A DNA stretch of 28,685 nt, taken from contig JAJYWT010000242.1 in assembly GCA_021791345.1 (NCBI GenBank), forward strand, positions 1 to 28,685. Direction: 5' to 3'. The DNA comes from a bacterium. Lineage in GTDB: Bacteria > Chloroflexota > Dormibacteria > UBA8260 > Bog-877. Made by a program: the position numbers and the translations under genes. Of this stretch, positions 7,510 through 15,775 are shown in pieces; positions within the stretch are counted from its first letter, which is position 1, and each line of letters starts with the position of its first letter. The notes below the pieces were generated by a model. The model did not search any database, was not told the DNA's origin, and saw only the letters and a list, made by a program, of their open reading frames with translations.

Positions 7510-10500
7510 TCGAACCCACCTCGCGGGCGGCGCCCGGGGCGGATGTCACAGGTGGCCGCCTTGACCTCCTGGATGTGCACGTTCGGGTCCAGCACCAGCG
7601 GGAAGAGGTCGTTGGCGGAGTCTCCCCGGACCAAGCCTCGACTTCCCCAGTGGTAGGGCAGTCCTACCTGGTGGATCCAGCGATCTCCGACCCGCAACGC
7701 TGTCATCCGGGGGGTGATGAGCACCCGGGCCTCGATCGACGCCCGCATGGTGACGATGGTGGCCCACCCGCCGGGTCGCAGCCCGCGGGCCTCGGCCAGC
7801 TCGGGGCTCACCTCGCAGAACATCTCCGGCTGCAGCTGGCTCAGCCGCGACAGGAACCGGCTCATGCCGCCGGCGGTGTGGTGCTCCGTGAGCCGGTAGG
7901 TGGTCATCACGAACGGATACTCCTCGCTCCCGGGCTCGCCCGGGAACGGGTGGTAGGGGTTGTCGGGGCGCCGGAAGCGCTGCCGGGCCGGGTTGCGCTC
8001 CTGCTCGTATAGCGCGTTGCGCACCGGCGACTCGTGGGGCTCGTAGTGCGTAGGCAGGGGGCCGTCGACAACCCCGCTGGGAGCAAACAGCCAGCCCCGG
8101 CCGTCGGCCTGCATGATGAACGGCCGGTCACCGGCCAGCGAGTTCTCCGCCACCGCTCCCGCCGGTGGGACGTAGTCGGGTCGCCGATCCGCCGGGAAGT
8201 CGGGGGTATCGGGCCCGACCCAGCGGGCCTCCTGCTCACTCCACTCGACGTAGCGCTTGCGCTCCGACCAGGGTCGCCCGGCGGGGTCCGCGGAGGCGCG
8301 GTTGTAGAGGATTCGCCGGTTCATCGGCCATGCCCAGCCCCAATCCAGCGCCACCCAGTTCTGTTCCCAGTGGGGCCGGCGCTGGGCGGTGCGGTTGATG
8401 CCGCCCGCGAAGGCGCCCGCGTAGATCCAGCACCCACAGGGGGTGGATCCGTCGCCCTGGATCGCCCCCAGGCCCGGAAGCGGCTTCTGATCGCCGGACC
8501 AGCCGCTGATCTCCCGCAGGACCGCCTCGGGATCTGGATCCTGGGACTCGAGGAGCGGATAGTCCCAACTCAAGTCGATGATCGGCCGGTCGTCGAGCTC
8601 GGGGGCCGCGGCCAGCTTCTCCCGGATCTTGCGCCCCAGCCAGTAGGCGAACCAGAGCTCCGACCGGCAGTCCCCGCGGGGCTCGACCGCCTGCTCATGC
8701 CACTGCAGCAGGCGCTGGGTGTTGGTGAAGGAGCCGGCCTTCTCGGTATGGGCCGCTGCCGGGAGGAAGAAGACCTCGGTGCCGATGTCCTCGGGACGGA
8801 CCTCCCCAGAGGCGACCTCGGGCGAGTCGTACCAGAAGCTGGCGGTCTCGATCTCATAGAGATCGCGCACCACCAACCAGTCCAGGTTGCGCAGGCCCTG
8901 GCGGTGCAGGCTGCCGTGCGCCGAGCCCACCGCCGGGTTCTCCCCGAGCACGAAGAAGCCCTTCACCCAACCATCCACCATCCCCAGGGTGCTCTGGTAG
9001 GTGGAGTGGTCCCCAGTCAGCCGGTGCAGGTAGTCGAAGCCGTACTGGTTGCCGGCGGTGGCGGCCTGGCCCCAGTAGGCCTTCAAGAGCGAGACGAGAT
9101 AGCTGCGCAGGTTGCCCCAGTAGCCGCCGGCGTCGCCGCCGTTGAGACGGCAGAACTCGTCCAGATCGGTGGGATCGTCGACCTTGGGCACCGGCAGATA
9201 CCCCGGCAGGACGTCGAAGAGGGTCGCGATGTCAGTCGCCCCCTGGATGTTGGCGTGTCCCCGCAGGGCCAGGATGCCACCGCCGGGGCGGCCCATGTTG
9301 CCGAGCAAAAGCTGCAGGATGGCGGCGGTCCTGATGAACTGGGCGCCGGTGGTGTGCTGCGTCCACCCGACCGCGTAAACGAAGGCGGTGGTGCGCTCGG
9401 GGCCGGAGCGGTCGCAGATCGTCTCCGCCAACTTGAGAAACTGATCCCGGGGGACTCCACACACCGACTCCACCATCTCCGGGGTGTAGCGCGAGAAGTG
9501 GCGGCGCAGGAGCTGGAACACGCACCTCGGGTGTTCCAGGGATGGGTCCTCATCCGAGACCCGGCCGACCACCGCCTGGTCAGCTTGCCTGGCTTGAGGG
9601 ACTCCCCGCTGGCCCGCCGAGGCGTGGACGACGCCATCCTGGTACTGCCAGGTGGAGTTGTCGTAGCTGCGGGTTTCGGGATCCCAGCCGGAGAAGAAGC
9701 CGTCCAGATCCTCGGTGTCCACGAAGCGCTCGTCGATGAGGGTCGCGGCATTGGTGTAGCTGCGCACGTAATCGCGGAAGTAGCGCTCGTTTTCGAGCAC
9801 GTAGTGGATCAGGCCGCCGAGGAAGGCGATGTCGCTGCCCGCCCGAAGCGGGATGTGCTGGTCAGCCAGCGCGCTGGTGCGGGTGAACCGAGGGTCGACG
9901 TGGATCAGCTTGCCGCCCTTCAGCTTCGACTCCACCACCCACTGGAAGGCGACCGGGTGGCACTCGGCCATGTTCGAGCCCATGACCACGATGCAGTCGG
10001 AGTTCTGGAGATCCCCGGGGAAGGTGGTGGCGCCGCCCCTACCGAAGCTGGTTCCCAGACCGGGAACTGTGGCCGAGTGTCATATTCGGGCCTGATTTTC
10101 GACCTGGACGACGCCCAGGCCGACCATCAGCTTGCGCCACAGGTAGTTCTCCTCGTTGTCGATGGTGGCGCCGCCCAGGCTGGCGATGCCCATGGTGCGC
10201 CGCAGCGGGCGGCCCTGAGCGTCGCTGCGCTCGAAGGTCGCCCGCCGGGTGGCGATGACCCGGTCCGCGATCATCTCCATCGCTTGGTCCAGCTCCAGCT
10301 CCTCCCAGGCGCTGCCGTGCGGCCGACGGTACTTCACCTTCAATTCCCGCAGCGGGCTGTTGACCAGCTCCTTGCTGGCCGACCCCTTGGGGCACAGCCG
10401 CCCCCGCGAGAGCGGGCTGCCGGGATCCCCCTCGATCTGGGTGACCTGCTCGTCCTTGACGTACACCAACTGGCCACATCCCACGGCGCAGTAGGGGCAG

Positions 10501-10649
10501 ATCGACGGCACCACGCGATCCGCCAGAGCGGTTCTGGGGGCGATTGCCCTGGTCTTGGCCGACGCCGCGGCACGCCCGAGGCCGAGCGGATCCCCCTCCG
10601 CCAGCTGTCGCACCACCGGCCACATGGGAAGGCGCTTGCTGATCGACAT
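7506..10649 (-). CDS. fdhA: Selenocysteine-containing formate dehydrogenase, catalytic subunit
   Basis: Mo/W-bis-MGD enzyme that oxidises formate to CO2 or runs in reverse. It is 1047 aa when the in-frame TGA at 10080-10082 is read as Sec190. The N-terminal [4Fe-4S] motif uses Cys51, Cys54, Cys58 and Cys86, with Lys88 between cluster and cofactor. Sec sits in NQARI-Sec-HSATVPGLGTSFGRG, the exact family context, followed by GSNMAECHPVAFQWV and HVDPRFTRTSALAD; the C-terminal part has the usual MGD-binding domain. Frames before and after the TGA are identical, and a SECIS hairpin follows it. There is no Tat signal at the N-terminus (MSISKRLPMWPVVRQLAEGD), so catalysis should be cytoplasmic. The ATG at 10649 follows GGAGG by 4 nt. 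First gene of fdhA-fdhB-nrfD. Confidence 0.96.
10045..10082 (-). promoter_or_regulatory. Sec UGA codon and SECIS element in fdhA
   Basis: TGA occupies 10082-10080. Downstream on the minus strand GTTCCC (10067-10062) and GGGAAC (10056-10051) form a 6-bp stem with apical loop GGTCT (10061-10057). The loop GGUCU is that of E. coli fdhF SECIS, and its first codon is the seventh after UGA, as in fdhF. SelB should bind here. I see no obvious counterpart of the bulged U of the E. coli element; the Us in the stem are paired. Confidence 0.85.
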
Positions 10650-10685
10650 ACGGCCTCCAAGTCGCTCGACCCGACCCTGGCGTAC

Positions 10686-10691
10686 AGGATA
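10686..10691 (-). promoter_or_regulatory. Possible -10 of the fdhA operon
   Basis: TATCCT on the minus strand about 37 nt before the fdhA ATG, leaving room for a leader with the GGAGG site. No clear -35 element. Confidence 0.35.
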
Positions 10692-10861
10692 CCGCTGCGT
10701 GGGGATCCCGTTGGGCCATCTCCGCCTCCCCGGAGCCTTCACTTGCTGTCCTTGCCGGTCCGAATGTCCTCGGTGGCATTCGCAGGTGGGAGGAAGATCG
10801 CATGAGCGGCCGCGGCTCGAGGACTCGACGCGCCGGCTCCCCGGCATGCGGCACGGCCACT

Positions 10862-10867
10862 TAGACT
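10862..10867 (+). promoter_or_regulatory. -10 element of the HMG-CoA lyase gene
   Basis: TAGACT lies 8 nt before the ATG at 10876 with no Shine-Dalgarno in between; likely leaderless. No clear -35. Confidence 0.45.
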
Positions 10868-10875
10868 TGCCCGGA

Positions 10876-11820
10876 ATGGATCCCTCCGCCGGGCACACCC
10901 AGATGCTGTTCTTCACCGAGGTCGGACCGCGCGACGGCCTCCAGAACCTAGACCGGGAGCTTTCCACCGGGTCCAAGCTGGAGCTGGTCGGACGGCTGCT
11001 GGATGCCGGGGTGGACCAGGTCGAGGCGGCCTCGTTCGTGTCGCCCCGATGGGTTCCCAAGATGGCGGACGCCGAGGATCTCATCACTCGCTTGGTGGCG
11101 ACCCGGGGGCACGCGGTCATGGCCCGGGTTAGGGTTTTGGTGCCCAACGCCAGGGGGCTGGAGCGCGCCCTCAGCGCCGGTGCCCGCCGCGTGGTGGCCA
11201 ACCTCGGGGTCACTGACAGCTTCAACCAGCGCAACCTGAATCGCACGGTGGAGCAGACCCTGGCTGAGCTGGCCGAGATGGCGTCAGCGGCGCAGGCCGC
11301 CCACTGCCGGTTCGACGTCGGCCTCAGCGTCGCCTTCGGGTGCCCGTTCGAGGGCAGGGTGGGGGAGGATAGGGTGGTGGACCTGGCCGACCGCTGTCAG
11401 GAGTTGGGCGCGGACGAGATCGGGATCGCCGACACCATCGGGGTCGCGGATCCGCGCCAGGTCGGCTCCCTGATCGAGAACCTGCTGCGCTCGGGGATCC
11501 CCACCGAGCAGCTCTCGCTTCACTTCCACGACACCCGGGCGATGGGCCTCGCCAACGCGCTGGCCGCCTATGAGCTGGGGGTCAGGCGCTTCGAGGGGTC
11601 GGTGGGCGGGATCGGCGGGTGTCCGTTTGCGCCGCGCGCCACCGGCAACGTGTGCAGCGAAGATCTGCTCCACATGCTGACCCGGGTCGGGGCGACCTCG
11701 CCCATAGACCTTGAGGCGCTCTGCGAGACCGCCTCGTTCCTGGAGACGATCCTGGGGACTACGCTGCCGGGCCGACTCTATCGGGCGGGGATCTGGACCG
11801 GCAACCCGACCCCTTCCTGA
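10876..11820 (+). CDS. mvaB: Hydroxymethylglutaryl-CoA lyase
   Basis: Cleaves HMG-CoA to acetyl-CoA and acetoacetate, the last step of leucine catabolism. It is 314 aa, the usual length of this DRE-TIM metallolyase family. Visible motifs: EVGPRDGLQN (15-24) with the catalytic Arg-Asp, the metal-binding HFHDTRAMGLAN, and the active-site loop GSVGGIGGCPFAPRATGN with the essential Cys. ATG 10876 is chosen because the family N-terminus (LFFTEVGPRDG) begins about 10 residues in; the frame stays open further upstream, but that part overlaps the fdhA 5' end antisense. No leucine-pathway neighbours are present. The gene is a single unit convergent with the DHA2 exporter. Confidence 0.95.
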   Translation: MDPSAGHTQMLFFTEVGPRDGLQNLDRELSTGSKLELVGRLLDAGVDQVEAASFVSPRWVPKMADAEDLITRLVATRGHAVMARVRVLVPNARGLERALSAGARRVVANLGVTDSFNQRNLNRTVEQTLAELAEMASAAQAAHCRFDVGLSVAFGCPFEGRVGEDRVVDLADRCQELGADEIGIADTIGVADPRQVGSLIENLLRSGIPTEQLSLHFHDTRAMGLANALAAYELGVRRFEGSVGGIGGCPFAPRATGNVCSEDLLHMLTRVGATSPIDLEALCETASFLETILGTTLPGRLYRAGIWTGNPTPS

Positions 11821-11868
11821 GGGCCGAACCTAACCGGCGGCACCTTCGGGCTGGAGCCGGCCCTCGGG

Positions 11869-13395
11869 TCAGCCCGCCGGCCTTCCCAGGCTGGGCTGCT
11901 CCATGGGCGCGGCACTCCCGGAGTCGGGGGTCGCGGCCCGGCCACCGCCGGGCGCCCGGGGGCCGACCCGGGGTCGCGCCCGGAGCACCCTGGTGCCGGA
12001 CAGCACCAGCGCCACCAGCATGAAGGCCACCGATGAGTAGAAGGCCGCATGGACCCCGTCGGTGAAGACGGCCGCCAGGTGGTGGTCGAGCCGGGTGGTG
12101 CCCACGAAGATCGCGAACGCCAGCCCGCGGGGGATCGAGCGCGCGGCCACCAGGATCGCGACCGAAAAGGAGAAGACCATGCCCACGTTGGCAAAGGTCC
12201 GCAGCATCCCCGAGGCGGTCCCGAACGCGCGCCCCGGTGCGGCCTTCATCACCGCCGAGTTGTTGGCGGGGAAGAAGAAGCCCGCACCCACCCCGTTGAT
12301 CACGGCGGCGATCGTCACCACCGCCAGGGGGGTGGTGACCTGGACCTGGGCGTACACCAGCAGGGCCACTATCTCGATGAGCAACCCGATGGTCGCCGGC
12401 CACACCACCCCGATCCGATCGGACAGCCGGCCCGCGTAGGGACCCACGAAGGCGCCCACCAGATAGCCCGGCACCAGCAGCAAGGAGGAGTCCAGGGGGC
12501 TGAGGCGCCGCACCCCCTGCAGGTACATGATCACCAGGAAGAGAACCGCGAAATTGGCCAGGCCCTGGAAGAGGGAGGCGAGCAAGGTCGGGCTCATGGT
12601 GGGGATGCGGAACAGTGACAGATCCAGCATCGGCGCCGGGCTGGCCCGCTCGATGAGCGTGAAGGCGAGCAGCAGGATCAGCCCACCCACCAGAAACCCG
12701 AGCATGCTGGGCGAGAAGCTGGAGGTCGCCAGGGATGTGATCGCCCACAGGACCCCGAAGAGGCCGCCCCCGAGTGTGACCATCCCCGCGTAGTCCAGAC
12801 GCTGGTGCTGGCGACTGCCGGAGTCGCGCAGCACCCGGAGGGCGAGCGCGAAGGCGATGACCCCCGCGGGGACGTTGATCCAGAAGATCCAGCGCCAGGA
12901 GAGGAAGGTGATGATCAACCCCCCCAACAGGATTCCCAGAATCGCCCCCACGTTCCAGCCGATGCTGTTGAAGCCGTAGGCCCGGCCCCGGGTCTCGGGC
13001 GGGAAGGTGTCGGCGATGACCGCCCCGCTGTTGGCGGTGATCAGCGCTCCGCCGATCCCCTGGAAGAGGCGGAAGCCGATGATGCTGGCCTCGTTCCCGG
13101 CCAGGGCACAGAGGGCCGACCCCACGATGAAGACCAGGAACCCGGTCTCGTACATGCGCACCCGTCCGAACATGTCGCCCAGCCGCCCCACCTGAGTCGC
13201 CAACAGGGTGATCACCAGCAGGTAGCCGATGATCACCCAGATGACGTCGGCCAGAGGGACGTGCAACGCGCGCTCCATCTCGGGGAGCGCCAAGACCACG
13301 ATGGTCGTGTCCACCGCCGCCATCAGGACTCCGATCACGATCACGAGCAGCGCGAGGCCGGTCCGTGGCTTGACCGGAGCTGCGGACTGGATCAC
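11869..13395 (-). CDS. DHA2-family (EmrB/QacA-type) MFS drug exporter
   Basis: Proton-driven multidrug exporter in the inner membrane with about 14 predicted helices over 508 aa. Helix 1 carries the family motif LMAAVDTTIVVLALPEME, loop 2-3 the MFS motif A (GRLGDMFGRVRMY), and LFQGIGGALITANSGAVIADTFPPETRGRAYG is the DHA2 signature stretch. The C-terminal tail (about 40 aa after the last helix) is Pro/Gly/Arg-rich and probably disordered. I chose GTG 13395 (VIQSAAPVKPRTG, right before helix 1); no good Shine-Dalgarno is seen, and the frame stays open to 13581 with an Arg/Pro-rich extension that looks non-coding. Substrate unknown. Stand-alone gene. Confidence 0.9.
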   Translation of the reverse strand: MIQSAAPVKPRTGLALLVIVIGVLMAAVDTTIVVLALPEMERALHVPLADVIWVIIGYLLVITLLATQVGRLGDMFGRVRMYETGFLVFIVGSALCALAGNEASIIGFRLFQGIGGALITANSGAVIADTFPPETRGRAYGFNSIGWNVGAILGILLGGLIITFLSWRWIFWINVPAGVIAFALALRVLRDSGSRQHQRLDYAGMVTLGGGLFGVLWAITSLATSSFSPSMLGFLVGGLILLLAFTLIERASPAPMLDLSLFRIPTMSPTLLASLFQGLANFAVLFLVIMYLQGVRRLSPLDSSLLLVPGYLVGAFVGPYAGRLSDRIGVVWPATIGLLIEIVALLVYAQVQVTTPLAVVTIAAVINGVGAGFFFPANNSAVMKAAPGRAFGTASGMLRTFANVGMVFSFSVAILVAARSIPRGLAFAIFVGTTRLDHHLAAVFTDGVHAAFYSSVAFMLVALVLSGTRVLRARPRVGPRAPGGGRAATPDSGSAAPMEQPSLGRPAG

Positions 13396-13447
13396 AGGGC
13401 CCGAGGTCCGCGTGGGTTCCCCCGTCCCAGGTGACGGCGGTATTCGG

Positions 13448-13699
13448 TCAAGACATGCTCCCAACCGCGGTCCCGGACCCCAGCGCGGCCGGGGCCCCAC
13501 GGTTCGGTCCGCCAGGGATTCCGGTCGAGGGTGAATCCGCAAATCGCGGCCCGCGCCCCGGCGCGCCCGCGACTTCGCCAACCGACTGCAGGAGCGTGAA
13601 CTGGACGGACATGTCGTCCATCTTCGTCGGCTCCGAACCTGGCTGCTGGCCCATCTGCGTCTCCGAGCCGCCCCGGTCGTCGTCCATCGTCGCAGTCAA
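13448..13699 (-). CDS. Doubtful small ORF, 83 aa
   Basis: A TTG-started minus-strand frame (or ATG five codons in) between the exporter and the YihY gene. The first half has third positions that are nearly all G or C and a plausible composition (MDDDRGGSETQMGQQPGSEPTKMDDMS). The second half is Gly/Pro-rich. No recognised domain, no Shine-Dalgarno. It may be chance in GC-rich DNA. Listed because this stretch otherwise has no gene. Confidence 0.2.
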   Translation of the reverse strand: MTATMDDDRGGSETQMGQQPGSEPTKMDDMSVQFTLLQSVGEVAGAPGRGPRFADSPSTGIPGGPNRGAPAALGSGTAVGSMS

Positions 13700-13731
13700 G
13701 CAAACGGGCCTTGCTCGAGGTCGCAGCGAGA

Positions 13732-14673
13732 TCAGGCTTCGATGGCAGGCCCGCCGCCAGCTCCGACGGACACGGGGGGATCTGGTGAGGCTGTGCGGGC
13801 GTCCCCCTCCGGCGCGGGGCCCGGCGGCCCGTCAGGGCCAGTGGCCGCTGGCTCGCCCGGGCCCAGCTCCACCACGAATGCGTACCCGAAGACGATGATC
13901 TGGGCCACCAGAAAGGCGTAGGCGAGGAGCAGGAAGAACAGCCCGAAGGTCGAGCCATAGGAGCTGAAGCCGTGCTCCAGGTGGAAGTAGAGCGGGAACA
14001 GCAGGCTCAGGCCCTCGAATGCGAGCCCGGCCACCAGCCCCCCGCGCACGCACGCCCGCAGCCCCTGGGCGGGTTTGGGCACCAGGCGGTAGATGGCGGA
14101 GAACAGCAGGGTCCCGACCACCACAGCCAGCACGACCTGTCCCACCCACGCCAGCGGGCCGGATCGCAGGAAGCCCGGTACGCCGGGCAGGGATGTGAGC
14201 ACAGCCAGCAGGCTGGAACTCAAGACCACCGGCACCGCGAGCACGGTGAACAGCACGATCATCTCGACGCTCATGAGCTTCTGGCGCAGGAAACCTCTGG
14301 TCTTGGCACCGGACAGGGCGGCGAACCCTTGCTCCATCGCCCCGAACAGGGATGTCCCCGACCACACCAGGCCCACGAGCCCCACCACCGCCAGCGCTCC
14401 GGAGTTGCGGTGGAAGGCGTTGAGGGCTCCCAAGACCACCGATCCTCTCCCCTGGGGCACGATGGAGGCGACGGCCTTGGCAACGGTCCGTCCGACCGCC
14501 GGATCGCGAAAGACCAGCCCCGCCACGGTCACCGCCAGCAGCACGATGGGGAAGATGGCGAACAGCAGATTCCAGGCGATCAGGGTCGCCTGATTGGGAC
14601 CGTTGCGCCCCAGATACCGCAGCACCACTCGGACCAGCAGGGTCCGACGCAGCCTGGCCAACAACCGCTTCAT
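13732..14673 (-). CDS. YihY/UPF0761-family inner membrane protein
   Basis: 313 aa with about six hydrophobic helices. The family pattern is clear: a short basic N-terminus, ATLIAWNLLFAIFPIVLLAVTVAGL, GLVGLVWSGTSLFGAMEQGF, SAIYRLVPKPAQGLRACVRGGLVAGLAFEGLSLLFPLYF, and a final AYAFLVAQIIVFGYAFVVELG. The role of the family (formerly called RNase BN or BrkB) is not established. The last roughly 45 residues form a Pro/Gly/Ala-rich tail, probably disordered and cytoplasmic, that not all homologues have. The ATG at 14673 lies 7 nt after TAACCT, so the gene may be leaderless. Divergent from the ABC exporter operon. Confidence 0.88.
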   Translation of the reverse strand: MKRLLARLRRTLLVRVVLRYLGRNGPNQATLIAWNLLFAIFPIVLLAVTVAGLVFRDPAVGRTVAKAVASIVPQGRGSVVLGALNAFHRNSGALAVVGLVGLVWSGTSLFGAMEQGFAALSGAKTRGFLRQKLMSVEMIVLFTVLAVPVVLSSSLLAVLTSLPGVPGFLRSGPLAWVGQVVLAVVVGTLLFSAIYRLVPKPAQGLRACVRGGLVAGLAFEGLSLLFPLYFHLEHGFSSYGSTFGLFFLLLAYAFLVAQIIVFGYAFVVELGPGEPAATGPDGPPGPAPEGDARTASPDPPVSVGAGGGPAIEA

Positions 14674-14680
14674 CAGCTCG

Positions 14681-14686
14681 AGGTTA
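14681..14686 (-). promoter_or_regulatory. -10 element of the yihY-type gene
   Basis: TAACCT on the minus strand, 7 nt before the ATG at 14673, with no Shine-Dalgarno between; likely leaderless. A TTGGCC occurs at 14705-14700, but the 13-nt spacing is too short for a normal -35. Confidence 0.45.
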
Positions 14687-14781
14687 GCTGGCGAAGCCGG
14701 GCCAAGACCGCCAGCGATCTGGGTTCGATGGGGCTCTTGGCGGCGGGCCGGCTCACCCGCGGCGGCTCCGTGAGCGCCTGC

Positions 14782-14787
14782 TATCCT
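14782..14787 (+). promoter_or_regulatory. Possible -10 of the ABC exporter operon
   Basis: TATCCT about 34 nt before the ATG at 14822, with AAGGGA upstream of the start acting as a ribosome binding site. No clear -35. Confidence 0.35.
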
Positions 14788-14821
14788 GCCCCTGAGGTCG
14801 CGAAGTCAAGGGACCCGGCCG

Positions 14822-15775
14822 ATGCGGAGGAGCAACGCCATAGCACTCGCCACGACCCCTCCTGCTGATCCCGACCGCCCCCTGGCGATAGACGTCCGGG
14901 ACCTTCGCAAGAGCTACGGGCCGGTGCCGGCGGTGCGAGGGCTCGACCTCACCGTGCGCCGGGGCCAGATCGTCGCTCTGCTGGGCCCCAACGGCGCCGG
15001 CAAGACCACCACGATGGAGATCATCGAGGGGCTGAAGCCGTTCGACTCCGGCAAGGTCGAGGTCCTGGGCACATCGCCGTCGCAGGCTCGCCGCCGCATC
15101 GGGGTGCAGCTGCAGGAGGGGGCCCTCTACGACGACCTCACCTGCGCGGAGACGCTGGACCTGTTCGGGAGGCTCTATGGCTACCAGGCCAACCCCGCCG
15201 CCCTGCTGGCCCTGGTCGACATGGAGGAGATGCTCGACCGTCGCGCGTCGGCCCTCTCCGGGGGGCAGAAGCGCCGGCTTCAGATCGCCCTCACCCTCTG
15301 CAACGACCCGGAGCTGGTCATCCTCGATGAGCCCACCACCGGCCTTGACCCACTCAGCCGTAGGCAGACCTGGGAGATGATCCGACACCTCCACCAGCAG
15401 GGGCGCACGGTGCTCCTGACCACCCACTACATCGAAGAGGCGGAACAGCTGGCGGAGCACGTCGTGATCATCGACCGCGGCCTGGTCGTCGCCGAGGGGA
15501 GCCCGCAGCAGCTGGTGGCAGGGTTGGGCGCGGCGGCTCGGATCAGCGTGGCTGCGGCCGAGTCCTGTGATCTCACCACACTTCCCGGCGTGCTCCGCAG
15601 CCGTTGGGAGGCGGGGCGCTGGGAGCTGCAGACCAAGGAGGTGGGAGCGGTGCTGGCGGAGCTGGGCGCGCGGCTGGGTGAGGAGGCGCTGCGAGATGTC
15701 ACCGTGCAGCCTCCCAACCTGGAGGATGTGTTCTTGCAGAGCGCCGGTCGGCATCTCTCGGAGAGCGCCGAGTGA
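14822..15775 (+). CDS. ABC-2 type exporter, ATP-binding subunit
   Basis: 317-aa ATPase of a drug or lipid exporter. Walker A is GPNGAGKTT (about residues 59-67), Q-loop near VQLQEG, signature LSGGQKRRLQIA, Walker B LVILDEPTTGLDP, and the switch His in LLTTHYIEEAEQLAEHV. The C-terminal extension (about 235-317), ending PPNLEDVFLQSAGRHLSE, is typical of the DrrA/CcmA-like family that pairs with ABC-2 permeases. It overlaps the permease gene by GTGA (15772-15775). ATG 14822 follows AAGGGA. Substrate not predictable. Confidence 0.93.
   Translation: MRRSNAIALATTPPADPDRPLAIDVRDLRKSYGPVPAVRGLDLTVRRGQIVALLGPNGAGKTTTMEIIEGLKPFDSGKVEVLGTSPSQARRRIGVQLQEGALYDDLTCAETLDLFGRLYGYQANPAALLALVDMEEMLDRRASALSGGQKRRLQIALTLCNDPELVILDEPTTGLDPLSRRQTWEMIRHLHQQGRTVLLTTHYIEEAEQLAEHVVIIDRGLVVAEGSPQQLVAGLGAAARISVAAAESCDLTTLPGVLRSRWEAGRWELQTKEVGAVLAELGARLGEEALRDVTVQPPNLEDVFLQSAGRHLSESAE

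Noticed and set aside
10080..10082. In-frame TGA in fdhA read as a nonsense mutation or pseudogene
   Set aside because: Frame is identical on both sides, the context is the family Sec site, a SECIS hairpin follows at the right distance, and the Sec machinery is present in the same window.
8034..10805. A 923-codon plus-strand open frame
   Set aside because: It lies antisense to fdhA over its whole length and has no recognisable domain; GC-rich coding DNA commonly leaves such open antisense frames.
10555..10875. N-terminal extension of HMG-CoA lyase
   Set aside because: It would be antisense to the start of fdhA, and the family N-terminus begins just after ATG 10876.
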